Source: Neisseriaceae bacterium HSC-16F19
GTDB lineage: Bacteria > Pseudomonadota > Gammaproteobacteria > Burkholderiales > Neisseriaceae
Direction of reading: 5' to 3'
Length of the DNA: 64,000 bases
Assembly (NCBI RefSeq): GCF_024171525.1
Contig: NZ_JALJZY010000013.1
Coordinates: 6,584-70,583 of the forward strand
Below, in pieces: positions 17,541 to 26,687 of this stretch. Below the pieces are notes generated by a model. It saw only the letters and a program-made list of their open reading frames with translations. It was not told the DNA's origin and made no database searches. Numbering within the stretch: position 1 is the first letter of the stretch; every line of letters starts with the position of its first letter. Position numbers and translations under genes: made by a program.

Positions 17541-17780
17541 ATGGCGACCCGATCGGATCAATTCGACAAGAGACTGGCCAAACTGCTGCAAGGCAAATGT
17601 TATCTGTCGCTGGAGCAGATCGATGCCCTGTATGCACGAAAACACTGGCGCATCTCCCGCAAAACTTTGGAATCAGGCCTCGACCGTCTGGTAGCGGCCA
17701 GTATCGTCAATGTCCGCCATACCGGCGATTTCCCTGAATACATTGTGGTCAGTCATGGGCAAAATTCTGATAATTGCTGA
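17541..17780 (+). CDS. Small winged-helix-like protein, 79 aa
   Basis: The frame fills the gap before the topoisomerase gene and overlaps its start by 26 bases. The order of helices (LSLEQIDALY...ISRKTLESGLDRLVAASIV followed by a short strand) resembles a small winged helix. No strong ribosome site is visible, so coupling to the preceding gene is likely if it is expressed. Confidence 0.45.
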   Translation: MATRSDQFDKRLAKLLQGKCYLSLEQIDALYARKHWRISRKTLESGLDRLVAASIVNVRHTGDFPEYIVVSHGQNSDNC

Positions 17781-20178
17781 AAAAGACAGCCTGGGCGCTC
17801 AAATTGCCAAAGCACTGGGTATCAAAGACAAAAAATCAGAGGGCGGTTGCGGTTTTTATGAAAACGAAAACGTAATCGTAGCCATGGCTTCGGGCCATCT
17901 GGTGCAACGCATCCCTGCCCAAAACAGCACGAATCTCCCCTTTCTCCCAACCAGCTACAAGCTGGAACCCATCAAACAAAAATTCCGCAAGCTAGCATTA
18001 ATCAAGAAACTCGCGCACAGACAAGATGTGGATGAGATCTGCAATGCCTGTGATCCCGGCCGCGAAGGCGAGTTGATAGGCTACTTGATATACGCCTACA
18101 CCGGTTGCCGCAAAAAATACACCCGTCTGTGGGCCAACACCCAAACTCCGATTGCCATTCGCCAAAGTTTTTCAGAACGTAAGCCTGCCGAACATTATGC
18201 CAACCAATTAAATGCAGCGTTGTGCCGTCATGATGCCGACTTCAAGGTAGGAATTAACATTACACGCTGCCTGCAAACACTCATGCGCAAACTTCATGGT
18301 GAGCAGCAAATGCACACTGCCGGTCGGGTGCGCACACCCACCATGGCCAAGGTTTATGACCTGGAGCAACGCATCCTGAATTTCAAGCCGGCCACATACT
18401 ACGAGCTGGAAGCGACCCTGCAAGACATTCATGGAACACAAATTAAGGCCTCTTGGCTGCATCCGGATTTAGGCGAAGCGCCGGATAGCGAGCCTGAAGA
18501 GGATCAGGATGATCAATCCGATGCAGACGTATTGGCTTACAAGCTGACCAGCCGGGAGAGGGCCGAGCTATACTGTAACGACTGCCTGGAAACAACACAT
18601 CGTGTCCGGACGATATTGGAGCCGGTTACCGTTTACGAACCGCCGCCCGGGCTGTTCGACATCACCGATTTGATTGAGGAGGCAAACAGCCGTTTCAAAT
18701 GGCCGGTGAAACAGGTAACAGACAATCTGCAGGTTTTATACGAAAACGGCCTCGTAACCTATCCGCGCTCGGAAAGTAAATTCCTGGGAGAAGACGCGGT
18801 GCAATTGACTGCCGCCAAATTGGCCTGGTTGGCGGTTAACGGCTACCCAGAAGCTGCAGCACCCGTTGGGTGCAATGCAGTCACAGCGGAGCATTATGTT
18901 TTCAATACCGACAAGCTGATAGACGGTCACGGTGCTATCGTGCCGGACGTACCCGCCGAGGATGTGAGCATCACACAGTTCACTGAAGACCAGCAGGCCT
19001 TGTATGCACTGATTGTGAGCCGATTCATCAAGGTGTTTTACCCTGACGCAGTTTACAGTGTACGCCGTTATTTATTCAGTGTCGGATTGCACAAATTCAC
19101 AGCCAGCCAAAAAAGATGTGAAGATTTGGGCTGGCGGGTGTTGGAGGATAAGCAGCCGGAAGCCGGGCCGGTGTTTGAGATTGGCAATGTAGCTCTCGCG
19201 GGCGTTGAGGTGCTGGAAAAGCAAACCCGACCGCCTAAGCGGCTCACCATAGGCAAACTGCCCAAAATGATGAAACGTTTTCATTTGGGTACTGCGGCCA
19301 CCCGGGGCCCGATTGTTTCCGAGTTGATGGCCAAATCGGACAAAGACAAAAAACGCATCCAATATCTGTTGGTGGAAAAAAACACCGTCTATCCCAGCCC
19401 GGCAAACGGGCAGGTGATTGAGTTTTTAAGGCAGCATCACATAGAGGATTTGACACAGCATGAGATGACGGCAAAACTGGAACAGGATCTGGAGGCCATC
19501 AGCAACGGCAAGCTGACGCCTGCAGCATTCACCGAGGCAGTCGATCGCGAGGTCACGCGCATGGTTGATCAGTTCCAGCAATATTTGGAAACCGTGCCCG
19601 AATTCCGCAAGCTTGCCGGTCATTGTCCGCAATGCGGCAAAGAGCTGTATGACACCGGCCGCAATACTTTGGATTGCGAATGCGGCTTCAAGCTGTGGAA
19701 AAAAATATGGGGCGTCAGCTTGAGTGAACAGGCCTTGGCCGCTTTATTGGCACCGCCACACCAAACAGAAACCATCAAAGGTTTTGTCAGCAAGGCCGGC
19801 AAGAAATTTGATGCCCCGCTGCGCCTGGATCCGGCCGAAGGTTGGAAGGTGGTACCGGTCTTTGCATCGAAAAATACCCCACAATCAGGGGATATGCAGG
19901 AAACGCCGTATCAATGCCCAATCTGCCAAAGCAAATTGCAACTGCAAGTCTTTGCCGACACCAACAAGCAATTGGTTTGTCCCTCCGGCGAGCACAAATT
20001 TGCTTTGCGCCTGTTTGTCGCCAAACGCAAACTCTCAGGGGAGGAGGTGCAAGAGCTGTTAAGCAACCGTTACCTGAGCAGCAGGCAGGGCTATATCGGT
20101 AAAACCGGCAAACCATTCGCCACAGCATTGCGTATGGCAGATGATGGAAGTCTTGAATTTATATTTGATAATAAGTAA
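17755..20178 (+). CDS. topB: DNA topoisomerase III (type IA)
   Basis: I chose ATG 17755 because MGKILIIAEKDS is the conserved family N-terminus. TOPRIM acidic residues are in DPGREGELIGYLIY (about residue 100). The catalytic tyrosine is in VTYPRSESKFLG (about residue 336). Two C-terminal zinc-binding regions follow: CPQCGKELYD...CECG and CPICQ...CPSGEH. Plasmid type IA enzymes such as RP4 TraE and the IncI equivalent decatenate DNA during transfer and replication. It is flanked by an ArdC-like protein and a primase, supporting a DNA-processing role. Confidence 0.9.
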   Translation: MGKILIIAEKDSLGAQIAKALGIKDKKSEGGCGFYENENVIVAMASGHLVQRIPAQNSTNLPFLPTSYKLEPIKQKFRKLALIKKLAHRQDVDEICNACDPGREGELIGYLIYAYTGCRKKYTRLWANTQTPIAIRQSFSERKPAEHYANQLNAALCRHDADFKVGINITRCLQTLMRKLHGEQQMHTAGRVRTPTMAKVYDLEQRILNFKPATYYELEATLQDIHGTQIKASWLHPDLGEAPDSEPEEDQDDQSDADVLAYKLTSRERAELYCNDCLETTHRVRTILEPVTVYEPPPGLFDITDLIEEANSRFKWPVKQVTDNLQVLYENGLVTYPRSESKFLGEDAVQLTAAKLAWLAVNGYPEAAAPVGCNAVTAEHYVFNTDKLIDGHGAIVPDVPAEDVSITQFTEDQQALYALIVSRFIKVFYPDAVYSVRRYLFSVGLHKFTASQKRCEDLGWRVLEDKQPEAGPVFEIGNVALAGVEVLEKQTRPPKRLTIGKLPKMMKRFHLGTAATRGPIVSELMAKSDKDKKRIQYLLVEKNTVYPSPANGQVIEFLRQHHIEDLTQHEMTAKLEQDLEAISNGKLTPAAFTEAVDREVTRMVDQFQQYLETVPEFRKLAGHCPQCGKELYDTGRNTLDCECGFKLWKKIWGVSLSEQALAALLAPPHQTETIKGFVSKAGKKFDAPLRLDPAEGWKVVPVFASKNTPQSGDMQETPYQCPICQSKLQLQVFADTNKQLVCPSGEHKFALRLFVAKRKLSGEEVQELLSNRYLSSRQGYIGKTGKPFATALRMADDGSLEFIFDNK

Positions 20179-20183
20179 TAGCA

Positions 20184-20200
20184 AATATGTAATACATATT
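20184..20200. promoter_or_regulatory. 17-base perfect palindrome, putative operator
   Basis: AATATGTAATACATATT is a perfect odd palindrome between the topoisomerase stop and the ATG at 20219, and CTGTAAT follows immediately. Related words occur at 12206, 36624 and 57105, suggesting one regulator acts at all. Confidence 0.55.
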
Positions 20201-20218
20201 CTGTAATAGGGGCGGTAA

Positions 20219-21775
20219 ATGGTGGAATACATGCTGGGCAGTGCAGGGCGGTACGAGGCAGCCATCCCAAAAATACCGGAACATTTGTTGTTGGATAAAA
20301 ACCGCTACGCCCATAATCCACAAGCGGCCGTAGTCGATGCTGACAATCTGGTGACGGCGGAGCAAATCATTGATGCCTATGTCGGCCGACTGGAAGCATC
20401 AATGCAAGAATTGGTGTCTGCGGCCGATGACATTGGTTTTCAGGGTGGAATGCCATCTGTCGCCTTAAACAACGGCAATACCCACATCTTCAAAGGCAGT
20501 GCCTGGGTAGCACTGAGCATAGCCCAGGCAGCCCCCGGTCAAATTGGAACCTGGTTTACCCAAGAGCAGGTTGATCAATACAAACTCAAACTCAAAAAAG
20601 ATGCCCGGCCGTTGGCCATCCTTTGGTATGACGAGCTTGGTCAGGGCAGACGTAAGCTGTTTTCGGTTGATTTTTATAACGGTAACGATGTCCTGGGCAA
20701 AGAGTGGTCTCCGGCCGAGCATACCCAAACCGACTGGCATGAAGTCTTATTGGGCTTTTTAGACGAATTCAGCATTAAGCTGTTGGAACAACAAGCCACA
20801 ATCATTAAATCTGACAGCAAGGACTTTATTTACCGTAATGAATCTTTCTTGCTTGGGGAGGATTTGCGCTATCAGCTGGTCATCCCTGAGCAAGGTGTAT
20901 TAACTGACACCGCCTATCAGCAATCATGCCTCACCGGGCTTGCTTGCCTGGTGGCCCGCAGCCGGCTGGTTCAGCACTTTAGGGAATTGGCTTTGGCCAA
21001 TTCAATAGGCTACCTGTTTGCACAGCAAGCAATCCATACGCTGTATCCAAAATGCCAGGCAGCCCATTCCCAATTTCATGTGGCCAATCTCAAAAAGCTG
21101 TATGCAAAGCATGGCGAAACCAATCCTGTTGCCAAAATGTGTATGGCAATTGACGACTACATGACCGTATTTCGCAGAGAGATATTTGAAATCAATCAGG
21201 CATGCGAAACGCTCATCCGTCATAACGGTGTCAAGGAATGGATGGCCACATTCAAAGATGATGTGGAACTGCAAGATTCCCTACATATTGAAACCATAGA
21301 CACGGCAGCAAGCCCGGCCAGGGCGGATCTGGAAGCGCTGATACACCGACAGAACATTTCAGTGAGCGAAGTGTTTCAACAGAAGCTGGAAGCAACGCTC
21401 AAGCAGCAGGGGATTGTTTATCTCGATGCCATGCAGGACTATATTCCGGTGATATTGTCCAAGCTTGATTTGGTCATGTCCTCAAGGGACTTGGCCAAAC
21501 ACCCCGATGAGTACGATTTTTACAATAAAATCGAACCTGCACTTATCAATGGCTTGGTGAAAGAATTTCAGCTCTTGGCCAATTTGGAAGCCAAATGGCG
21601 ACAGTTTGAGCATGAAATAGCGGAAAAAGTATTACCAGATGCTGAGAAAGACTTTATAATAAGAAAAAGCTCATTTGAATACAAAAAATTTATAAAAAAT
21701 ATTTTTTTTGTTGATGCCGAACACGATTCTATAATGGAGGCTGCAGGCAGCCTTCTCAACTCATACAAAACGTAG
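20219..21775 (+). CDS. ArdC-like N-terminal domain protein, 518 aa
   Basis: AGGGGCGG precedes the ATG. Residues 80-140 (MPSVALNNGNTHIFKGSAW...TWFTQEQVDQYKLKLKKDARP) resemble the ArdC/TraC N-terminal ssDNA-binding domain pattern: N-x-x-T-x-x-Y/F-x-G, then W-x-T-x-x-Q. The remaining 370 residues are helical and unrecognised. In IncP TraC an ArdC-like domain is joined to a primase; here the primase is the next gene, so the pair may be a split version. The last 40 codons are AT-rich. Confidence 0.5.
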   Translation: MVEYMLGSAGRYEAAIPKIPEHLLLDKNRYAHNPQAAVVDADNLVTAEQIIDAYVGRLEASMQELVSAADDIGFQGGMPSVALNNGNTHIFKGSAWVALSIAQAAPGQIGTWFTQEQVDQYKLKLKKDARPLAILWYDELGQGRRKLFSVDFYNGNDVLGKEWSPAEHTQTDWHEVLLGFLDEFSIKLLEQQATIIKSDSKDFIYRNESFLLGEDLRYQLVIPEQGVLTDTAYQQSCLTGLACLVARSRLVQHFRELALANSIGYLFAQQAIHTLYPKCQAAHSQFHVANLKKLYAKHGETNPVAKMCMAIDDYMTVFRREIFEINQACETLIRHNGVKEWMATFKDDVELQDSLHIETIDTAASPARADLEALIHRQNISVSEVFQQKLEATLKQQGIVYLDAMQDYIPVILSKLDLVMSSRDLAKHPDEYDFYNKIEPALINGLVKEFQLLANLEAKWRQFEHEIAEKVLPDAEKDFIIRKSSFEYKKFIKNIFFVDAEHDSIMEAAGSLLNSYKT

Positions 21776-21785
21776 CAGGCCATTC

Positions 21786-22889
21786 ATGACGACCGATGTT
21801 GATTACATTAAAGCTTGTCTGTCCTACATAGATCCGAGCCTTCCGCGCAGTGACTGGGTCAATGTCGGTATGGCTTTGCAATTTGAGCTAGGTGACAACG
21901 TCGGCTATCAGGTATTCAAGGAATGGTCACAGCAAAGCTCAGAATTCAATGCCCGCCAGTTTGAAGCGACTTGGAAAAGTTTCAAGCAAGGTTTCGCCAG
22001 CTTCAAAATGGGAACCATCGTTCATTACGCCAAGCAGGGTGGTTTTGACCCCAGAAGCATCAATATCAAACCCCAAGAGCGCAGTGAGGCAGAGCGGGCG
22101 AGACTGGAGTCAGAGCGCCGCAAATTTGACGAAATGCGCCGCCTGGAGGCCAGAGAAAAGGCCGAGGCGGCCCGCGAAATCGCAACCAAGCGTTGGAGTC
22201 GTAGTCCGGCCCCGGACACCGCCAATATTCATCCGTACCTGCTTAAGAAGCAGTGCCCCCATCCGGCAGGGCCGGTCAAGCAGTACAAAAATTTCCTACA
22301 AATCCCGGCTTTCAACAAGGAAGGCACGTTGACTACCCTGTTATCCATCAACGATACAGGATTTAAGTCTATCATTAAGGACAGTATACTTTCGGGCAGC
22401 TCGATGACGATAGGCAAAAAGGGTGCTGATCTCGACAAGCCGGTGCTCTTATGCGAAGGGTGGGCTACCGGCCAATCTCTATACGCTGCCAGTAAGCAGA
22501 TTACGGAAGAGGGGCTGCAAGTTGTTGTGGCTTTCAACAGCAACAACATGCTGCATGTTGCCAAAAACATCCGCGAACGTTACCCGGACCGACCCATTCT
22601 CATATGTGCCGACAACGATTGCTGTAATCAGCAAAACGCCGGCCTAAAAGCAGCAGAGGCGACACAGAAAGCCATTGGTGATAACATTGGCATCATCTAT
22701 CCTGAGTTTCCACAGGAACTTATCCAGGAAAAGCTCTTGGCCGAGGAATCCGTGCCAACAGATTTCAATGACGCGCACTGCCTTTATGATCTTGATCAGG
22801 TGGCAGCCTACATCCGCACAGGTGTATTGGAACTTGAGGCTGTCAGAGACCTCAAGGATGAACGTAACATAGATATGGAGCCCAACTAA
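21786..22889 (+). CDS. Plasmid primase-like protein (PriCT-2 plus TOPRIM)
   Basis: Residues 5-75 (DVDYIKACLSYIDP...DWVNVGMALQFE...WSQQSSEFN) match the PriCT_2 domain of plasmid and phage primases. A charged linker follows, then a TOPRIM domain with VLLCEGWATGQSLYAA (about 222), ILICADNDCC (about 278) and TDFNDAH. It probably primes the complementary strand after transfer, as TraC-type primases do. The zinc-finger head of classical DnaG is absent. It lies ten bases after the ArdC-like gene. Confidence 0.75.
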   Translation: MTTDVDYIKACLSYIDPSLPRSDWVNVGMALQFELGDNVGYQVFKEWSQQSSEFNARQFEATWKSFKQGFASFKMGTIVHYAKQGGFDPRSINIKPQERSEAERARLESERRKFDEMRRLEAREKAEAAREIATKRWSRSPAPDTANIHPYLLKKQCPHPAGPVKQYKNFLQIPAFNKEGTLTTLLSINDTGFKSIIKDSILSGSSMTIGKKGADLDKPVLLCEGWATGQSLYAASKQITEEGLQVVVAFNSNNMLHVAKNIRERYPDRPILICADNDCCNQQNAGLKAAEATQKAIGDNIGIIYPEFPQELIQEKLLAEESVPTDFNDAHCLYDLDQVAAYIRTGVLELEAVRDLKDERNIDMEPN

Positions 22890-22890
22890 T

Positions 22891-23328
22891 ATGAAAGCTA
22901 AATACCTGCTTCCGTTTTTACTGGCCGCATTGCCTATTTCGGCTGTTGCAGAAGATCTTACAGCATATCTCACTTGTCAGAAAAAAATCTCCAGTTCAAA
23001 ACTTGAGCAATTGCTGAAAGCCAATTCATCAAGCAGTCGGCCTGGTGAACATAACTCAGTTGAATATACATTAACAACGCCCGTAAAGCTGAAAAATATT
23101 CAAAGTTCAAAGGTGCGTTTCTACGGGAATAATCATCACGTTATTTTCAAAGAAGCTGATTCCCGAGTCAGCAAAGCCATGCCTTTCAAAATGATTCATG
23201 ACGATGATGGTGAAGGTACCGGTTACTGGAAAAAACTTCCAAATGGTTTAACTGTCGTGATTGAAGATCGCTCAGGGCTTAATATTAAAAACGAGCGTAC
23301 AGTTTTATACTGCAATCACCCGAACTAA
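22891..23328 (+). CDS. Exported small protein, 145 aa
   Basis: The signal peptide ends AVA-ED. The mature part has a cysteine near each end (YLTCQKK and VLYCNHPN), likely one disulfide. The C...SSSKLEQLL start and the TV.YC end resemble the minus-strand exported protein at 25954. The gene starts two bases after the primase stop with GGAG nearby. Base composition is more AT-rich than the preceding genes, hinting at separate origin. Confidence 0.65.
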   Translation: MKAKYLLPFLLAALPISAVAEDLTAYLTCQKKISSSKLEQLLKANSSSSRPGEHNSVEYTLTTPVKLKNIQSSKVRFYGNNHHVIFKEADSRVSKAMPFKMIHDDDGEGTGYWKKLPNGLTVVIEDRSGLNIKNERTVLYCNHPN

Positions 23329-23349
23329 CTTGTATCTGGGTTAATTGAA

Positions 23350-24243
23350 ATGAGATTTTCAGTAATCATTCTGCTTGGGTTTGTAAGTCAGGCTGCCATT
23401 GGGGCTTGCTTAGTTGATCCAGTAGAAAAAGCATATATCTACAGCCCTTATGGTGTTTACCGTGTCATTAATGGCACGGGCTCCGTTCATCAGGGTTGGG
23501 ATGTGCTGTCCGATAAAGGAAACTCAGAAAAAACACCTCTGCTGGCTGCAGGTGCGGGAGAAATTGTGTATGCAGGCTTTAGAGGAGGTGGCTATGGCAA
23601 TATGGTTGCCATTAAGCGCACTGATGAACATACTGGGGATATTATTGCTTACAAACATATTCGCAATACATTCCCAAAACAAAGGGGATCTACTGTACGG
23701 CCTGGTGAACTGGTTGGATATATGTCAGGAACAGGATCAAGTGCCGTATATCGTAAAGGACAGAAAGGTAACTTTGGTATCCATTTGCACATGGAATATT
23801 TGGCAAAGCCCAGCCAAGCTGTGCAATATGAAATTAAAGGCAATACAGGCGTTGTTTATGACGGTTTTAGAACCGTAAGAAGCAAAGGATATACGGATAG
23901 CCATCTTGCTCCTGGAAGCCATGTTAAATACACTGATCCTTCACCTTATTTTTGCAATTCCATTCCCTATAAATATGGCAACCAATCATTAGGGGTATAT
24001 AAGTCCAGGTTTAAAAACACTATGGACCAATATAATTTTGTCATGACCAAGTTAGGTAAGAAGCCTAGTATTAATTCTGGCGATCCGCCAAGCATTGGCG
24101 AATATTCAGCTGCGGAAAATCAAGTTGAATCCGAAATCGCATGTGCTGCTAATGCAGACGTGCTGGAGACCAATGCTGCAGCTGGTATTAGCGTTGCTGG
24201 TATGACTGCAGCCTCTGAAGCTGTTACCGGAGCTTCTCAATAA
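23350..24243 (+). CDS. Exported M23-type metallopeptidase
   Basis: A signal peptide ends AIG-AC. Zinc ligands of the M23/LytM family are seen as HQGWD (about residue 47-51) and HLHME (about 144-148), on a GAGEIVYAG...YGNMV scaffold. These enzymes cut peptide cross-links in peptidoglycan. The C-terminal 60 residues are A/E-rich with no motif. It is AT-richer than the plasmid core, like its upstream neighbour. The last base overlaps the nuclease ATG. Confidence 0.8.
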   Translation: MRFSVIILLGFVSQAAIGACLVDPVEKAYIYSPYGVYRVINGTGSVHQGWDVLSDKGNSEKTPLLAAGAGEIVYAGFRGGGYGNMVAIKRTDEHTGDIIAYKHIRNTFPKQRGSTVRPGELVGYMSGTGSSAVYRKGQKGNFGIHLHMEYLAKPSQAVQYEIKGNTGVVYDGFRTVRSKGYTDSHLAPGSHVKYTDPSPYFCNSIPYKYGNQSLGVYKSRFKNTMDQYNFVMTKLGKKPSINSGDPPSIGEYSAAENQVESEIACAANADVLETNAAAGISVAGMTAASEAVTGASQ

Positions 24244-24704
24244 TGCCCGGCCTTCGTCATTTCTTGCTTGCATTGTTGCTTGCTGTTTCGGCCCCAACTT
24301 TTGCCCAAACTGCATGCAAGGTTATTGGAGTCGCCGATGGGGACACGATAAACTGTCTAACGGCCGATAAGCAAACGTTGAGAGTCCGTCTGGACCAAAT
24401 CGATGCGCCGGAAAAGAACCAAGCCTATGGTCAGGCATCCCGAAAAAGGCTGTCTGACTTGGTCTATGGTAAAAATGTGATTTTGATGCAAAACGGCAAA
24501 GATCGATATGGCCGAGTAATAGCCGAAGTGCATTTGGGCGGTCAAAATATCAATATGGAGATGGTCCGCTCCGGCCATGCTTGGGCATACAGGGAGTACC
24601 TGAAAAATCCAGGTTACCTTTCCTTGGAAAAAGAAGCCCGAGCAAAGCGACAGGGGCTCTGGGCTGACCCCAATCCAATCTATCCGCGCGATTTCCGCCG
24701 CTAA
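24243..24704 (+). CDS. Secreted staphylococcal-nuclease-like thermonuclease
   Basis: The signal peptide ends TFA-QT. The SNase fold is clear: VIGVADGDTINC (metal-binding Asp), RVRLDQIDAPE (catalytic Arg and Asp), KDRYGRVIAEV (second Arg) and RSGHAWAYREY. Plasmid-borne SNase proteins are common near transfer and stability genes and degrade nucleic acids in the periplasm or outside. A UUCG-loop terminator follows directly. Confidence 0.88.
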   Translation: MPGLRHFLLALLLAVSAPTFAQTACKVIGVADGDTINCLTADKQTLRVRLDQIDAPEKNQAYGQASRKRLSDLVYGKNVILMQNGKDRYGRVIAEVHLGGQNINMEMVRSGHAWAYREYLKNPGYLSLEKEARAKRQGLWADPNPIYPRDFRR

Positions 24705-24707
24705 AAG

Positions 24708-24726
24708 ACGCCTTCGGGCGTTTTTT
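24708..24726 (+). terminator. UUCG-loop rho-independent terminator
   Basis: ACGCC-TTCG-GGCGT followed by six T, immediately after the nuclease stop. It ends the long operon starting at 15198. Confidence 0.9.
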
Positions 24727-24740
24727 CATATGGAAAACCC

Positions 24741-25919
24741 ATGAATTCTGAATTTCTTTATCTTTGGCAACAACCGGAATGGCCAAACTACCATTATGAG
24801 CCAAGCATAATCGGTGAATTGCTCGCAAACATTAGGCAACAACAGTTGGTTTTGCAGAACCGATTGGCGCAATTTGGTGTGCCCATGTTGTCAGATGTTG
24901 AGGTTGAAACAGCCATAACCGAGGTTATGAAAAGTAGCGAAATTGAGGGGGAGTACCTTAATTGTGACTCGGTTCGCTCTTCAGTCGTGAATAGGTTAGC
25001 GCTGGACAACCATGTTGCACCTCTTACCCAAGACAAAAAAGTGGACGGTTTGGTCAACGTGATTGTAGACGCAACCAGGAACTATCATGAACCCTTAACC
25101 AAAGAGCGTTTGTGTTATTGGCATCAGCAATTATTCCCTGATGGGAGGAGTGGACTGCATGAAATCGAAGTGGGGCAGTACAGAACAGATTTACACGGCG
25201 AAATGCAGATTGTTTCCGGTGCTTTGGGTAGACAGAAAGTCCATTATGTTGCACCCCCAGGATATAGTGTCGATGACGAAATGGAGCGATTCATTGCTTG
25301 GTACAATACCGATGGCAACGAGGATCCACACGTCAAGGCTGCGGTGGCTCATCTTTGGTTTGTATTGATCCACCCATTCGAGGACGGTAATGGACGTATA
25401 GGCCGTGCCATTAGCGATATGCAACTATCAAAGGCAGAGAGCCAACCATTACGCTATTTCAGCTTGTCGGCCGTAATGCAAGACAAGAGGAAGCAATACT
25501 ACCAAGCTTTGGGCGAGGTTCACGGGGAAATGCAGGACTATACCGGATGGTGTAGCTGGTATTTGAATACTGTTGCCGAAGCCATTGCGGTATCACACCG
25601 GACCTTAGATGCTGTCGAGCTGAGAAAAAACTTCTGGGACCGGTATAGAGATGTAGAGTTCAGCCCAAAGCAAAAGAAGGTCATGGTTCGTTTGTTGGAT
25701 GGCTTTGAAGGCTATATCAGCTTCAACAAGTGGAAAAACATGACTCATTCCACTCGTGAGGAAACCGCGGCCGACATTCACGATTTGGTAAGGAAAGGGA
25801 TCTTGCAACCCATCGAACCCAGTGGCCACACCCAGTATTTCCGGTTGGGCATGATTGGCCATAATAAGGCTGAAGGTGTAGAAAGGCCTGACCCAATAGA
25901 AGATTCACCCTCGCCATGA
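24741..25919 (+). CDS. Self-inhibited Fic protein (DUF4172-Fic-winged helix)
   Basis: The N-terminus FLYLWQQPEWPNYHYE...LLANIRQQQ matches DUF4172. The inhibitory motif SSEIEG (about residue 64) fits class II Fic proteins, where the inhibitory helix precedes the Fic core in the same chain. HPFEDGNGRIGRAI (about 210) is a complete Fic motif with Asp and both Arg. The C-terminal 80 residues form a winged-helix-like unit. Unlike the other two modules no separate antitoxin is needed. It has its own terminator and probably its own promoter within 24727-24740 or upstream read-through. Confidence 0.88.
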   Translation: MNSEFLYLWQQPEWPNYHYEPSIIGELLANIRQQQLVLQNRLAQFGVPMLSDVEVETAITEVMKSSEIEGEYLNCDSVRSSVVNRLALDNHVAPLTQDKKVDGLVNVIVDATRNYHEPLTKERLCYWHQQLFPDGRSGLHEIEVGQYRTDLHGEMQIVSGALGRQKVHYVAPPGYSVDDEMERFIAWYNTDGNEDPHVKAAVAHLWFVLIHPFEDGNGRIGRAISDMQLSKAESQPLRYFSLSAVMQDKRKQYYQALGEVHGEMQDYTGWCSWYLNTVAEAIAVSHRTLDAVELRKNFWDRYRDVEFSPKQKKVMVRLLDGFEGYISFNKWKNMTHSTREETAADIHDLVRKGILQPIEPSGHTQYFRLGMIGHNKAEGVERPDPIEDSPSP

Positions 25920-25921
25920 AA

Positions 25922-25950
25922 AAAAGCCACCGGCAAATCCGGTGGCTTTT
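25922..25950. terminator. Bidirectional terminator
   Basis: A 12-bp perfect stem AAAAGCCACCGG / CCGGTGGCTTTT with loop CAAAT separates the convergent Fic gene and the minus-strand exported gene; A and T runs serve both directions. Confidence 0.9.
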
Positions 25951-25953
25951 GTA

Positions 25954-26406
25954 CTAATAGCGTGTGCAGATAAATACTGTTTGCCCGTTCAGGACATGAA
26001 TACCCAGCCTACCAGAGGCGTATTGTTTGGTTTCCAAATCCAAAGGTATGCCCAGCAGGTCTGCAGCTTCGGAAGGGGATACATTGGGTACAGGGGTTGT
26101 GATCCTGTAAATGTAATTGTCGTCCTCAGTGAGAAAGCGGGTCACATTAAACTCGGTCACTGGCTGATTGAGCATGGTGAAGCCGTAGGGGATGGTATAT
26201 GTACCGCGATAACTGCCGGTACGGTTTTCTGGGTTGTGGCCGCCCATGCTGTAAACAAGCTCGGATAATTTGGAAAATGACGGTTGATTGTTGCACAGCA
26301 ATGCCTTGCGGAGTTGGTCGACCTTGCGGGAGTCGAGTTCTTTGGCTGTTGCCGCGGTGCTCAATAAGCATGATGCAGCAATCAGAGCTGCGGTTAATAA
26401 TTTCAT
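25954..26406 (-). CDS. Exported small protein, 150 aa
   Basis: A signal peptide ends ATA-KE. The mature protein has cysteines at LLCNNQ and IC at the C-terminus, with SFSKLSELV after the first one. This pattern resembles the 22891 protein, and both carry a short Y.I.P or YTLTTP beta stretch. It stands alone on the minus strand between a terminator and the third Fic control region. Function unknown. Confidence 0.7.
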   Translation of the reverse strand: MKLLTAALIAASCLLSTAATAKELDSRKVDQLRKALLCNNQPSFSKLSELVYSMGGHNPENRTGSYRGTYTIPYGFTMLNQPVTEFNVTRFLTEDDNYIYRITTPVPNVSPSEAADLLGIPLDLETKQYASGRLGIHVLNGQTVFICTRY

Positions 26407-26485
26407 TTAGGTATCCAATCTGCTTAAAAATTAGGCAATCAGAAAAATGCCAACAACTCAACAGTCAGCATCTCAATCTACACAG

Positions 26486-26549
26486 TTATCCACAAAATCT
26501 GTGCATGATTTGGGTATGTTGATTGGGTGTATAATGGTGAATTATACAC
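26486..26549. promoter_or_regulatory. DnaA box and inverted repeat in AT-rich intergenic region
   Basis: A perfect DnaA-box word TTATCCACA (26486-26494) is flanked by CACAG/CTGTG. At 26527-26549 there is GTGTATAAT-N5-ATTATACAC, a perfect 9-bp inverted repeat containing TATAAT on both strands. It may be the operator/-10 region for the minus-strand gene at 26406. No Rep gene or iterons are nearby. Confidence 0.45.
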
Positions 26550-26589
26550 GATATAAAACTAAAAAATAAATTTGTATTTTTTGTTTTCA

Positions 26590-26645
26590 TTGACAAAATG
26601 CCTATTTTTTGCTATAATACTTCCCATAACTGTAATTATGGGAAG
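26590..26645 (+). promoter_or_regulatory. Consensus promoter plus start-site palindrome for the third Fic module
   Basis: TTGACA (26590-26595), 17-base spacer, TATAAT (26613-26618). Immediately after it CTTCCCATAA-N6-TTATGGGAAG (26620-26645) is a perfect 10-bp inverted repeat spanning the expected transcription start. It could be a repressor site or a hairpin at the 5' end of the mRNA. Confidence 0.85.
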
Positions 26646-26687
26646 TAAAATAAAAGCCTCGGAAGAGGGCGATTGAAGGAGAGTAAA

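Noticed and set aside
26486..26494. Calling this the replication origin
   Set aside because: A single DnaA box without Rep gene or iterons is not enough.
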